DNA of 64,000 bases, from the NCBI GenBank assembly GCA_023052935.1, contig CM041294.1:35983236-36047235 (forward strand), given 5' to 3'. The notes beneath the pieces are model-generated. The model saw only the letters and a list, made by a program, of their open reading frames with translations. It searched no databases and was not told the origin of the DNA. Source of the DNA: Piezodorus guildinii (Eukaryota > Arthropoda > Insecta > Hemiptera > Pentatomidae). The translations under genes and the position numbers were made by a program. Below, piece after piece: positions 41,469-53,043 of this stretch; positions within the stretch are counted from its first letter, which is position 1; each line of letters starts with the position of its first letter.

Positions 41469-42425
41469 TAGTCCGGTCAATTTATACATTCGAAGCTACA
41501 CAAATTTCCACCAAGCTGAAAATCACTAAGATTGTTTAAAATAAGATAACAAATAAAATTTTAAAGTTACCCATCTTTTCCCTGTATGGACTATTTTTTT
41601 TTATTGCGATGTTCAGCAAAACGATGTTTTATCGTAAAAATAGCTCAGACAAAAATTTTATATCATAAAATTATCTACAAATAATGTATGAATAATTTTG
41701 TTCCTACGTGCCACCGTTTTTTAAGATATAACGATTCAAAAAGTTGCATTCGTCATAATATCCACGCCACCTATGAAGTAGTGTACTTAGCGCGTTTTTT
41801 TTAAAAACGTGGTTTCCCCAGTAGGCCTATTCCACAGGTCAGTTGTGATCCTATTTAATTAGAAAATTTTTTAAAATAATGGATATTAACCAAATTGTAA
41901 CTTAAGACTTAAAAGACCTTGGTCGAACAGCAGTCATGATACTATGGGAAATATTTTAAAAAATCAAGGGACTGGGTTCCATTTTACCTGTTATCCTTAC
42001 AATTATGTGTGTTACAATGACCGATAGAATTTTAACATATATTTTATACATATTTTAACATCTATTACAACTACATAGATGTATATAAGTGACGTACTCA
42101 TGCATATTACGATGATAAAAACTTTTACAACTGTTTGAGTCGTTATATCGAAGGAAAAAAAGTATTAATACATTATTTTTAGATAATTTTATGATATACA
42201 ATATTTGTTGGAGTTATTTTTATGATCAAATTTACCGTTTTGCTGAATACCGCGAAAACCTCATTTTTTTTACCTTTAACCTCGCATAATTTTTTTTTTT
42301 TCCATACAGGATGGGGAACTTTCAAATTTTGATATTAATCATATTTTATACAATATTACTGATTTTCAGCTTGGTGGGAATTTAGGTAGCTTTATCTTAT
42401 GTTTTTGCCTAATTTTACCGGACTA
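41469..42425. mobile_element. Non-autonomous element with ~330-bp terminal inverted repeats
   Basis: The ends TAGTCCGG and CCGGACTA are inverted, each flanked by TA (41467-41468 and 42426-42427). The inversion continues imperfectly inward for about 320-350 bases on both sides: CCACCAAGCTGAAAATCA against its complement near 42365-42385, CCTGTATGGA, TTCAGCAAAACG, TATATCATAAAATTATCTA. The central ~290 bases (41795-42085) are unique and non-coding. It looks like a long-TIR or foldback-type MITE; the TA flank hints at a Tc1/mariner-type enzyme. Confidence 0.82.
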
Positions 42426-42496
42426 TAAGGTATACAGACGGTGAGGTTTCTAAGAATCTCGAGGTTAAAATTAAGCGCTTGATTGATTGATTTGTT

Positions 42497-42787
42497 CGAT
42501 TACTCAATGTCCTGAGGTGCCTTTACCATTCCGATCATCGCAAGTATTTCCTTGCACCACTCCTTCACCAAATCATCCAATCCCGCCGCTCATCATATAT
42601 TTTGGACCTTCTACAATCAAATCCTCTGACCATTTTCGTTATAAATATTCTATGCCTTATACACAGCGAACTGCACAATTCGACAGACCGTTCTTATTCT
42701 TTTCCTCTGACAATCCGTCACTCCAACTCCCTCCCTTCCTCCAAATTGCACTTATTTAATTATCTCGTGACCACCCAGTCACAATAG
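42497..42787 (+). pseudogene. Possible LINE C-terminal remnant
   Basis: In one frame after 42600: STDRSYSFPLTIRHSNSLPS followed by SKLHLFNYL. Upstream in another frame is RCLYHSDHRKYFL. The S-K-L-FNYL ending resembles the tail of CR1/L2-type LINE ORFs such as the copy at 44296. There are stops between and the similarity is weak. Confidence 0.35.
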
Positions 42788-42799
42788 AATCGTAAATAC

Positions 42800-43731
42800 G
42801 GATCTATTTTATTTATTTATTCTTGTCTACTTATTTACATATATCTATTTTCCTATGCATATAATTTTATTATAAAAAAAAAACTTTTCCCAGGATAATA
42901 ACGAATTTATTTATTCACTAATTATTATTATTTTATACATCTTTTCGCTCTTTAAACTACCTTATAGCTGTGTTATGCAACTTCTAGTTTCCTTTTTACT
43001 TACTTCATTTATACCTTCTTTATTCTGCAGGCAAACGCTGCGATGAAGTGAAATATTTGTACGAATTCAATACTTCGTTAATATACGAGAACAACGATAA
43101 CTTGTTAGAGAATCACTAACGTAAAAGAAGTTAATATAAGGAACTATTTGAATAAATTATTTGTTACTATACATTTCTCTAAATCCTGCAATTTGCGAAC
43201 AAGTTTTTGCTCATTTCCATAGCGACATTATTCTGACGATCTAGTAAGGTGAAAAAAACATGTTAGATGAAATTCAGTTGTATATATACTGAAATAAGTT
43301 CATATTTTCGAATAAATTCACCTATAGAGGAAGGAATATATTTAAAAATGAGTAAGTTCGACTGAGAAGCCCACGTTTATATGGGATTCATAGATTATAA
43401 TATTTTTTCTTTATTTATTTTAGTGTATTCCTGGACGATTTTGCGTTCCTGCGATTCAGAAATATTTAAAAAAATCCATTTGTCGAATGGGATTTGAGCG
43501 ATATCCCGTTTTTTTTTAACTGTTAACACAAGACGTCTTTTATGTGATTTGATTGATGATTAAATTTCAATTATATGACAGCTGTTTTTGTTTGTTTTTT
43601 TAAATATAAGGCATAATTCAATTTATGATGAGAGAAATTGATTAAAATTCAAAAAAGTTAATTGGACTGAATCGGACCGATGTTGACTTTTAAATCATTT
43701 ATCGATATGATTAAGGTCTGTGTGATATATA

Positions 43732-43781
<50 letters not shown>

Positions 43782-44295
43782 ATTCTTTAATAGTACTCCT
43801 GTATTATTCGGTGACACGTAGTTTTTCAGATTTCATAACAGATTATAATAAAAGTCCAAAATATTTCTATACTTTAAATTAGATTCAATTTTTTTTTCTC
43901 GATAATACACAAATTGGAGTATTGACCAGCACTAATAGTCATATCTGAGGAAGCATGAGGCAATATTAGGATTGGGATAGTTATAGAACCCTAAGGCACG
44001 CACTACGCACACATGCATCCCTAGCAGACCCACTACGCACACAGGGCAGCTAGTGGCTTCTAATCGATGGGGTAATTAGCTTCGATGCAGATTGGCGTCC
44101 GCCTCTAACTATCTTGTCATCGCTATCCCTTCCCGTACTTGTTGCTGTCCGTCACCTGTCGTTTTACGTATAACAGAATAATTTATGTAATATAATTTAT
44201 TAATGTCAAGTCCTGAATAGCTTTTAATTGCTGAGGGAATTATTTGATGTATGTTTCAGCATATAAATGTCATATGTGTTTGTTTTCATAGTCGT
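42800..44295. other. No gene; (TA)n/T tract at 43734-43781
   Basis: A/T-rich DNA. Near 43995-44045 the words GCACTACGCACACA occur twice within about 40 bases. No recognised element. Confidence 0.45.
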
Positions 44296-45338
44296 TCGCA
44301 TTTCAGCTATTTGATTTTCCACATAAAATTTCTGTGACATTCAATGAGGAAAAAAATTCAAATACTTTAATAGTATTACCTTTACCTTTTACCTTATTAA
44401 AAAGTACCTTCACTTCCTCTGTCAAAAATCTAGGTATTACCATCGACCAAACCCTTTCCTGGAAACCCCATATTGCCCAAATCTCCCGAAGAACAATAAG
44501 TACCCTCAAATATTTCCATCGCTCCCGCCATCTTCTTCCACTGTCTACCCGTAAGCTCCTTGTATCCTCATTTATTTTCCCCCACTTTGACTATTGCTGT
44601 ATGGTATATGGTGGCCTCTCGGCTGTGCTCGAGGATAGGCTAAAGCGAATTATGAACATATTTTTAAGATTTGTCCTTGGTACACCGAAGAGGTCTCGTG
44701 TGACCCATTTATACAATGAGTTGAAGTGGCTCCTTCCTTCTATCCGAAGACAATATTTTCTAGGATCATATCTTTACCAAACAATCAACTCCCAGCTACC
44801 TCCATATATCTATAGACTTCTGCAATTTAAATCGTCAGTCCACTCCTTCCAAACAAGATCGCGCCATTCCGACCTTTATATTCCTACCCATTGAACAACA
44901 ACTTTTGATCATTCCTTTATTGTCCGCTCCACTACTCTCTGGAATTTCTTACCTACTCATATCCCCCATGCTTCTTCCCTAACATCATTCAAGTCCCAGC
45001 TATTCCAGTACCTACTGTCATCCCAAACAGACGCTCAATAAGATATTTCAAATAAAAAAGAAAATCTGTTATTTATTGTTCATATTTATATAAGGATCAA
45101 TAATGAATCAAGTTCAATGTTTAGTTTTGTTTAATGCACCAGAAGTTATTATTTATTTATTTTACTCTTTTGTTTTATTATATCTTTTCTTTTCTTTATG
45201 TATCATTGTGAATAAGAAATAATTATATTCCTTTGGTCTTGTAGCCAGACACATTATATATATCTTAATTGTACATATGAATTGTTCTTAAGGGACTTTG
45301 TCCCAGAATAAATATCTTTTTCTATTCTATTCTATTGA
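44296..45338 (+). pseudogene. CR1/L2-type LINE family D, 5'-truncated
   Basis: Coding 44296-44894 is open: VKNLGITIDQTLSWKPHIAQ, STRKLLVSSFIFPHFDYC, VYGGL, LKRIMNIFLRFVLGTPK, then stop. After a frame change the tail continues (TTLWNFLPTHIPHASSL, SFKSQLFQYLL, 44900-45040). The blocks NLG-TID-LSW, RKLLV-S-IFPHFDYC and SFK-L are typical of the region after the RT core in CR1/L2/Daphne-type LINEs. The 3' end carries CTTTGTCCCAGAATAAA and a TTCTA-repeat tail (about 45316-45338). A second copy is at 62585. Confidence 0.8.
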
Positions 45339-45344
45339 CTATGA

Positions 45345-46015
45345 TGCAATAGTACAAATAATAACAAAATTGCCTTTCCTTTAGAGAGTGATATTTATTT
45401 GTGTCTACTTCATGTGAAAATAAATGATAATGATAATTCATGATAAATGAGATTATTGTTAAAGAAACTATGAAGACCATAAATAATTTCAAATTAGAAT
45501 TTTTATTTGAAAATCAAACCTTGTTTCAAGTTCTTCTGAGTACATATATCCATGACTATTAAAAATGATTTCTTTAGGTAAAAAGCCAAGCTCTATACCA
45601 AAAGTTGGTTGGAACTGAAATCAGTTGTTTTCCTTATTAAATTACATATTATTCTCAACCTACATAGGTCTGAGATAGTCTGTCGAGGAAACTTTCCCTA
45701 AAATTTTGCTTGATGTTCGACTTGAGATGTGGTATTTTTACCATTTTCTAGGAAAATCTTCTTTGACGGAAATATTTCTATTAAATGTTTTTGCCATCCG
45801 CTAGATTATCCTCATTGAAATAGTCTGACAGAAGTAATCTGCTGAATTATCGAAGTAGCATCCTCGAATGTACTCTGAATTTAATTTACTTGAAATAATT
45901 TTAGTTGTAATAAAAAAGAAGAAATTAATAAAAAATAATTATATATTTCCATTTTGAAAAAAAAATGTATAATTTTACGGATATCTAGTTAATCGCCCTG
46001 TTTATTTATTTTTTT
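45345..46015. other. No gene recognised
   Basis: A/T-rich DNA. 45800-45900 has faint resemblance to the body of repeat R on the minus strand (a TCTGTCAGACTATTTCAA block), too weak to call. Confidence 0.35.
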
Positions 46016-46021
46016 CAATTT

Positions 46022-46235
46022 AATACCATCTTAATGAAAAAGTGGTTAGTCCGAAGATCTTACAGAGAGAGTACTAAATTTTACCTCACCAGATTTAATT
46101 AGGGATCTTCAATCAGGCTTCAGGCTCGGAACCACCATTTGACGTCTTACTCGAAGAACGCCAATAACATGGATTTTTTAATTCCTTAATAAATCCTAGG
46201 GTCGTCTGTTGCTAATCACTAGACCACTGATTCGG
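46022..46235 (-). mobile_element. SINE family C, diverged copy
   Basis: On the minus strand GTGGTCTAGTGATTAGCA (tRNA A-box-like), CCTAGGATTT, TGGTGGTTCCGAGCCTG and AAGATCCCTAATTAAATCTGG align with 34163-34440. The B box is lost. Confidence 0.7.
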
Positions 46236-46239
46236 AAAA

Positions 46240-46695
46240 TCTCTTTTTAACCCTTGTGACCATATATTTGACACATGGATAACCATTTCATCACGAATTC
46301 TATCATCTGAAAACTATTTTACCTTATTTATGAGTAGAATTAAGATAATATTTTATTACAGAATATCAATATGTATCAGAAATATTTAAATATATTCTGT
46401 CGAATTAACCATTGGATAAAATGTATAGGTCTCTTCAGAGACCGTAATGAGGTTATAATCCTCAAAGCAGTCCTCAATAACATTTACTATGGCTTTACAG
46501 TTAAGTTCGTCTTAACATTAAAGGGTTCCTGAAATAATATCATACTTTTAGATTAAAAAGGGATGTTTTATTATTGAATTATCCAAAAGTATCCATATTT
46601 TGATTAAATAATAATAGACAAAGTAGTATTGCCAGTAGATAACAAAGTAATATTTTTAAAGTGATTTGATAATAAAAAAAAAGTATATTATATTA

Positions 46696-46734
<39 letters not shown>

Positions 46735-46755
46735 TATTATAGTCGACTGTAAAAA
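46240..46755. other. No gene; (TA)n at 46701-46731
   Basis: A/T-rich DNA, nothing else recognised. Confidence 0.45.
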
Positions 46756-46811
46756 TTAACCTAGGTAGAATTAATCGGGAGTTAGTCTTTTTTTATTATT
46801 TTAATTTTGCC

Positions 46812-46845
46812 GACGTTTCGGCTCAAACTTGTGAGCCATCATCAG
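46812..46845 (-). ncRNA. Hammerhead-like motif, left arm of inverted repeat 2
   Basis: On the minus strand, intact CTGATGA, stem II GGCTC/GAGCC (5 bp) and GAAACGTC. Stem I is not formed because the 5' flank differs from the right arm. Confidence 0.5.
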
Positions 46846-46928
46846 TTATTACTATTACTGAGCCATGTCAAGCATAAACTCTATACGATAATCTCTTAAC
46901 CTAGTTAATGCTTGACATGGCTCAGTAA

Positions 46929-46970
46929 TGCCCTGATGACGGCTAACAAGTTTAAGCCGAAACGTCGGCA
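46929..46970 (+). ncRNA. Hammerhead-like motif, best candidate in window
   Basis: Stem I TGCC/GGCA (4 bp), core CTGATGA (46933-46939), stem II GGCT/AGCC with a short loop, then GAAACGTC (46959-46966). All invariant core bases of a hammerhead are present, with a GTC cleavage triplet. One extra base (C) lies between the first box and stem II. Stem III is the self-complementary ACGT, which would work between two copies. A single transcript through inverted repeat 2 holds only one sense copy. Confidence 0.58.
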
Positions 46971-47037
46971 AAATAAAAAGACTGAAAAAGACTGACTCCC
47001 GATTATTTTTACCTATTATACGAGTATATATGTATAT

Positions 47038-47041
<4 letters not shown>

Positions 47042-47103
<62 letters not shown>

Positions 47104-47169
47104 GTACGTATGTGTGTGTGTGTGTATGTGTGTGTGTGTGCATGTGTGTCTGTGCGCGCGTGTGTGTGA
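47042..47169. repeat. (TA)n then (TG)n microsatellite
   Basis: TA at 47042-47098, then TG-rich at 47111-47169. Confidence 0.95.
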
Positions 47170-47174
47170 GGTAT

Positions 47175-47790
47175 ATTGTTAGTAATATTACAGTTTTTTT
47201 TTTTAATTGAGGGGACTGGTACATTACAATGATAGCGATCAGAGATCCGTTTAAAAATATTTTTAGGAACAAATAAAAATGTGTAACTATACATTACATA
47301 ATGTTTTTCTCATATTGAATGTCATAAAATAAATTAATTCACACTCCTAATCTTAATTAATTGTTCTCCTCTCCTTAAATCACACCTTTTCCATCATATA
47401 GTTTCTCACATAGAGAGATGTATTTTATGTCTATTAGTTTTCTATTTTATGTTGATATAGATATCCTGTATGTCATATATAAGTAAAACTATCGCATTCA
47501 AATTATTCATTTTTTATAAAAAATTTAAAAAAAAGTTAATTCTTGATATACAGTTTTTTATATATATGGTTTTAAAAATCTGTTTGTTATTTTGTTTTCT
47601 GTTGTTAAAAAGCTTTTATGTGTTTCATAGCCTTTAAGATGGCCTCTAGCTTGGAACGAAACGTCACAATAAATTAGGTTCACATAATTAAAGTGTTTGA
47701 ATGAACATCTCCCAAAAAATTCTCTTTATATCCTACCCACTGAGAACTATACTTACATCATCAGAGTAAAATTTTGTTTAAAATTTATAA

Positions 47791-47827
<37 letters not shown>

Positions 47828-48485
47828 AACTTGTATTTATAATAAATCCATTGTGTATTAATAATTTTGCTGTGCATTATGTATATAGCTACTAAATAAA
47901 TCACTCCTCCCTTTAATTCTTTTAAAAAATGAGTCAGTAATCCTAATAAATTGCTTTTAAATCTATTATCAAATATGATGAAATATGCTAATTTTATATT
48001 ATTTATTTTTAAAATATTTAAGAGAGTAAACAATGGAATAAACTAGGCAATGAGAGAAGAAGCAAGCCACCGGGTCCTCTTCACTAATAGGCAGTTGGAA
48101 GAAAAGTCTCGGGTAAATTTAATCAACGGATCCAGGCAATAAACTTTAACACCCCCCCGCGATAAATCTTATAGAATACATTGCCAACATTTTTCTCGAA
48201 ATAAAAAATGACTGTCAAAGGTGGCTGTGTTTAATGCTAATTCAAGACTCAACGTTTGATGAAGGGGCGTCTTTTTAATTATACCCTCCTATTATCCTGA
48301 CAGTTACATAGTATTACCTTCCCATTCCTTCGCCTTCTTGTTTATTGTTGTGGGGGCTGGATGTAATTCGATAATCGTTGGGGTTGTTATAAAATATGAA
48401 CTGTTTTATATTTTATTTATAAAAAAATATATTATCGAGGTGTTGGACAAAATAAAGGTGTTTTTTAAAAGATATTTTTTATACA
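47175..48485. other. No gene; degenerate ribozyme-like word and (ATT)n
   Basis: CTTTAAGATGGCC...GAACGAAACGTCAC at 47632-47664 echoes the hammerhead-like motifs but lacks a proper core. (ATT)n lies at 47790-47825. The short frames are low-complexity. Confidence 0.4.
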
Positions 48486-48489
48486 AATA

Positions 48490-49085
48490 TACAACTGTAT
48501 ATTATAATACAATAAGTAAATATGCTGCTACAAGACAGTGTACATAAAAACATAAAGAGAAACTGCCTATTGGAAGAACTGTAATAGTCAATCTAAACAA
48601 GAAAGTCTCGAGGCCATCTTTTCTTCAGACGCCTCGGTGGATTATCAGGAATTGAACAGGAAGCAAGGATTGAAACTAGTGGATTAGAGTGGGAATGGAG
48701 TTTGTCATGGAAGAAATTATACCTGGTACGGGCCAAATCAGCAACATATGGAACATGGAGGTCTTTATGAATGATTTTATTAAGGACATAGTAAGGAGTG
48801 TTGAGGAATTTGGATTATAGGGATTAGATACAGGAAGAACTGGATAATTTAGCAGAAACCCAAGACCTAACTCCGTAGGTCCAGATAAGCCTCATGATTG
48901 TCATGTAAATGAGTCTTTTGTAGTAGAGTGAAAGGTTAGAGCGTCTGTCTAGTAAGTGTTGCTGTAGCCGAAAACGTCGGGCAGTTTCTTGTATTAAAGG
49001 ACACGGTAGGGCAGGATGTCATAGGTTTTCGACGAAGGGTAGAGGTAATTTTAAAGGTGATTGATGCAGTAGTTTGAGATAATAT
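48490..49085 (-). pseudogene. Jockey-like LINE family C, internally deleted copy
   Basis: Minus-strand DNA follows the 35784 copy: a segment with GAAAACCTATGACATCCTGC, then directly CAAGAAACTGCCCGACG (about 95 bases missing between them), ATTTACATGACAATCATGAG, CCACCGAGGCGTCTGAAGA, and an end at CTTCTTGTTTAG. Several frame changes. 3' untranslated part at 48490-48600. Confidence 0.78.
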
Positions 49086-49104
49086 ATTGAATTAATGATT
49101 AAAT

Positions 49105-49285
49105 AAAAAGGCGGAAATGATTTTGCTTAAACTCGCTATATCGATGTGAAATTTAATGGACTTTAATATCGTTTAAGTATCTGGTTGAAACAGTCTGACA
49201 GATATTTTAAAATACCGATATTTTAAAATATTTTCCTCTAATGTACCTTTAATTTTGTAGATTTGAAATTATTATCAGATTTTTT
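49105..49285 (-). repeat. Repeat R body fragment
   Basis: On the minus strand: ATTAAAGTCCATTAAATTTC, ACATCGATATAGCGAGTTTA and a diverged AAATATCGGTATTT block align with the body at 27480-27610. Confidence 0.65.
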
Positions 49286-49289
49286 TTAA

Positions 49290-50140
49290 ACTAAAAATTA
49301 CTTATCAACTAATATCTTCAAAAAATAAATCCATAATTGGTAATTCTGATTTATTAGTTGCAATTCCGAGTTTACCTCAAATAAATTAATTAGTATTAAT
49401 ATTTGCGTTAATGTTTCTCACCTGGATCAATTAATTTACTAGGATCACATGTGATCAAAATTTTTATTTAAATTATTTAAGTATTTCTTGTTAATTAAAA
49501 AACAAATTATTAAGTTTATTTATCCCAATCAACAAAGTTTACATAAATTAGAATAAATATGTTTTAAAAAATGTACAAAAATGTTTAAAAATATAAGAAT
49601 ATGAAAAATCCATAATTTTAAATATAAAAATCCATTATTAGTAAACAGAAATGAAATAAATATATTTCTTAATTTATCAAATCGTTAATTAAAAATTATA
49701 CATGAATGATATAATAAATTTATATCATTAAGTCCTCCAATCATTTCCTTTATAATTCATATTATACTTAATGTAAAAAAATAATAATTGTATTAGATAT
49801 TAAACAGAATATTATAAATAATTAAAGGGGGTTCGTTCGTCTTTTTGTTCTATTTTCAGAATATGGCAGAACGTGGATTCTGGGAATGTCTTGATCCTCT
49901 CATTTCCGTTGCAGTCACGACGCATACTTTACTCAACACAACTGAGAAGGCATTTTAACTAAACTCAGACAAAGAGAGTGGGATTGAAACATATTTGGTT
50001 ATAAATAACTACTGACATACTCCCAGATAATATAAAGTTTCAGATTAAAATATTATCTCATGGAAGTTTGAAGCTTTATAAATGCTTACAAAATTATAAT
50101 ACTAGTTTCCATTAGCCTTATTTTTTTATTAGCTGTACAT
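49290..50140. other. AT-rich, no gene seen
   Basis: Very A/T-rich to 49830, then mixed composition to 50110. No family recognised. Confidence 0.4.
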
Positions 50141-50144
50141 CCAT

Positions 50145-50515
50145 AAAGGGTCCGGCTTCCTCTAACAGCCACCGCCATGATTCTCTATTTTGTGCCGCTG
50201 CCATCCATTTACGAACCTTCAAATACTTTCTAACGTCGTGCCTTCTCAGCTTCGGTCTACCAACTGTTAGGCGACTATATAAGTGCTCAGTCATAATTCT
50301 CTTAATAGGTAGATAGATCGTCAGACATTCTGGACAGATACCCTACTCGCTTGAGTCTTCTAAGCTTGATGAACTAACTCGGAGACCTGCTCTAACCTGT
50401 AGGGTCCAAAATAAACCCTGGTGCCTTTCGATCTCAGATCGTGACCCGATGTCATATACTTGGTCTTGGCTTTATAGACAATAAGTCCTATCTTTCCAGC
50501 AGCAGCTTCCAAAGC

Positions 50516-50520
<5 letters not shown>
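50145..50520 (-). pseudogene. LINE fragment with internal deletion, post-RT region
   Basis: On the minus strand: AAAGKIGLIVYKAKTKYM and SGHDLRSKGTRV (downstream of the RT YADD block), EQVSEFIKL, then directly RRLKRVGYLSRMSDD, then in other frames LTVGRPKLRRHDVRKYL-like and AVAVRGSRTLYGC blocks. The order fits an arthropod LINE polyprotein. The YLG-to-RRLK segment (usually ~150 residues) is deleted. Confidence 0.6.
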
Positions 50521-50525
<5 letters not shown>

Positions 50526-50548
<23 letters not shown>

Positions 50549-51128
50549 ATTCGTATATATTACAATATGTCATAATAGACAATAATAATAGTGCTACAGG
50601 ATCTCATTCATACAATATTTACAATATAAACGAAAGGAAAGTCAAATTACATAAAATAAAATCAAAATAAATAGACGTATACCATAACAAAATTTATAGA
50701 CAAAATAAATACAAATAAATGAAGTTAACAAATAAATAAACAAAACATGTCTCATTCATACCTATGTACAATATTTACAATCAGCTCGGGAACCCCGGAC
50801 GGGGCTTGTCCCCCCACTTGTGGAAGGACAAGCAGGACCCAAAGGATCCCAGCGCCTCCCTCTCAGCCGCATCACTGGTGAGAGCCAGCGGAAGCTAAGT
50901 GAGGGCGCCATAGCCACAATCACACCGCACATGAGAGGAGAATCTGACCAGTGTCAGAACTCCAGAATATATGTTTACTATATGTCTCGGGGCCACTGCC
51001 GTTTCAACCTTCTAGGAGGGTTGTATGGATGAGTGGAGCTAGATAGGGATTGTGCTAGAGGATTAGGATGATGAATGAGGTTCTGGTGGAATTTGGAAAA
51101 TTTAGATGGAATCAGGTCTGAAATAACT
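50526..51128 (-). pseudogene. Jockey-like LINE family A, copy 2
   Basis: Coding end 50978-51128: IPSKFSKFHQNLIHHPNPLA, PPRRLKRQWPRDI, stop. The 3' untranslated region ends in poly-A (T run at 50526-50549 on the plus strand). It is truncated just where the tail of the next copy starts. Confidence 0.8.
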
Positions 51129-51132
51129 AGTT

Positions 51133-51273
51133 TTCATTTTTTTTTTATTATTGAGATATATTACAATTTGTTACAAAATGAACAATAATAATAGTGATAT
51201 GAGACCACATTCATACAATATATACAGAAAATAATAATAATAGTCAAATTACATAAAATAGAAAATAAATAAA

Positions 51274-51325
<52 letters not shown>

Positions 51326-51866
51326 AAAATAATAATAAATAAAAAAACTAAACAAATCAAATCAACAACCTATAATTGAGATAAATAAAAATATGGCAAA
51401 TAAATAAACATCATACACACAATCATAACTATATAAAATATATACGACTGCTAAAGGGACCCCAGACCGCGCTTTACCCTCCACTTGAGGAGAAAAAAGC
51501 GGAATTCAAGAGATCCCAGCGCCTCTATCTCAGCCGCATCACTAGTGTGAGCCAGTGGAGGCTGAGTTAGGGCGCCGTAGCCACAAACATACCGTACATG
51601 AGTGGAGGATCTGACCAGTGTCAGAACTCCAATTTAAATGTTTACAATACGTCTCGCGGCCACTGCCGTTTCAATCTTTGAGGAGGATTGTACGGATGGG
51701 GTGCTGGATAGGGATTGTGCTAGAGGGTTAGCATGACGAGTAAGGTTCTGATGAAATTTGGAAAATTTGGATGGTACCAGGTCGAAAACAAACGGAATAT
51801 CAAGGTCATAGTGTAGGGTACAGTTGGTAACGTAATAAGGAGCATTAACTATTAGTTTTTATTATT
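51133..51866 (-). pseudogene. Jockey-like LINE family A, copy 3
   Basis: Coding end 51634-51866: NAPYYVTNCTLHYDLDIPF, LVPSKFSKFHQNLTRHANPL, TAVAARRIVNI, stop. The 3' untranslated part shares GTGATATGAGACCACATTCA with 24985-25740 and contains a (TA)n at 51279-51320. The poly-A tail abuts the 5' end of copy 2, in the same orientation. Confidence 0.8.
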
Positions 51867-51869
51867 AGT

Positions 51870-52210
51870 TTAAATTATTCATTATATCTATGATTTTTTT
51901 TTTTCCTTTGAATGAATGCTTGTGATAAAGAGTGACTAATAATATAGGATTTTATTGATATTACACAATAGCGACTCAGTTAACTCAATCTTTCGGTGCT
52001 TCTAGGCAGGAATTGGTTTACTTTTTCATTTTTTAGTCCACGTCTCACTGTATACAACAGACAATTTTATCCTCATTATTAATTTCATTATCATACTTTT
52101 TTTCTTTAACATATTTATTTATCTATTTAATTTAAAAATACATGATTTAAATGTATAGTAAGAATTACTCACTACATATTAAATATGAATGAAATACAGA
52201 CTGATATCAC
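51870..52210. other. No gene recognised
   Basis: A/T-rich DNA, no element seen. Confidence 0.4.
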
Positions 52211-52214
52211 TTCA

Positions 52215-52395
52215 AATTCAGGATTTCGCGAAGGATTTTGAATTGTAAGTATTCAATGCGGTAAGTATTAGATGGTTTAATACAGCTCCAAAGCTTGATT
52301 CCATAATTGGTCCTATAATACCTTACGTAAATGAGCTTGTAATAGACTGGAAGTTTTGAATGTTTGCCTAGTAAGTGTTATATTGTAGTAACTAC
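52215..52395 (-). pseudogene. Jockey-like LINE family C fragment
   Basis: Plus-strand text such as TTTAATACAGCTCCAAAGCT, CTTGATTCCATA and GCCTAGTAAGTGTT matches the minus-strand copy at 58569-59163 (the RPIWTYGIELWG-coding part). It is heavily diverged. Confidence 0.65.
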
Positions 52396-52399
52396 CAGT

Positions 52400-52947
52400 T
52401 ACTTGTCGGTTCAGTCTAATTCAAGAATTATATTGAAAATTAAAATTAATATATATTTCTTTCATCACTCATAATGAGTAGGATATTTATCTCCATTTAA
52501 TTTTCTAAAAAACATTTGGAAACGTTTAAGGTGTAGTTTTAAACATTAGAAATATGATATGTTGTAATTTGAAAAGGATATGGATGAGATAGCTCTACCT
52601 AATGATGTAATGTACCAAAAGGATTGAGAAAATGTCGCACAGCGCTTTCTCCTTAATTAATTTTTTCATATAATCCACCCTATCTCTCTCGCCATATTCC
52701 AGATTTTTTTTCCGATTCTTGACCCGGATATGTTGAACAAAATCTTTTGTAAAACCATGTAATTCTATATTTGACAAATGTATAATCATGCCATTAAACA
52801 AACCATCTCTAACTTTGTTAGTATGATTATTGGTATTACTTTATTAGTATTATTATTAATTGATTTATTACATGCACCTACCCAAAGAGGGTCATTAGCA
52901 TATGACATGCACTATTTTGTTAATATAATATTTCTCTTTTCATTTTT

Positions 52948-53006
<59 letters not shown>

Positions 53007-53040
53007 GTTATACATTCCACATTGTTAAAACATAAATAAA
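52400..53040. other. No gene; (TA)n at 52951-53003
   Basis: A/T-rich DNA. An 85-residue frame running through the TA repeat is not credible. Confidence 0.45.
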
Positions 53041-53043
53041 CTT

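Larger units (their letters stand above)
46763..47014. repeat. Long inverted repeat 2 with two ribozyme-like cores
   Basis: The left half (46763-46885) and right half (about 46910-47014) are reverse complements: AATCGGGAGTTAGTCTTTTT against its complement at about 46981-47005, TTTTGCCGACGTTTCGGCT, and CTGAGCCATGTCAAGCAT at the inside. Both hammerhead-like cores point outward, as in palindrome 1. A (TA)n tract lies on each side. Confidence 0.88.

Noticed and set aside
42487..42759. 90-residue frame as a host gene
   Set aside because: Only a neighbouring frame shows LINE-tail resemblance; no signal of a host exon.
48960..48985. CCGAAAACGTCGG as another ribozyme-like motif
   Set aside because: It is antisense of the LINE family C coding text (CGGTTAC/CGACG region) and has no core box.
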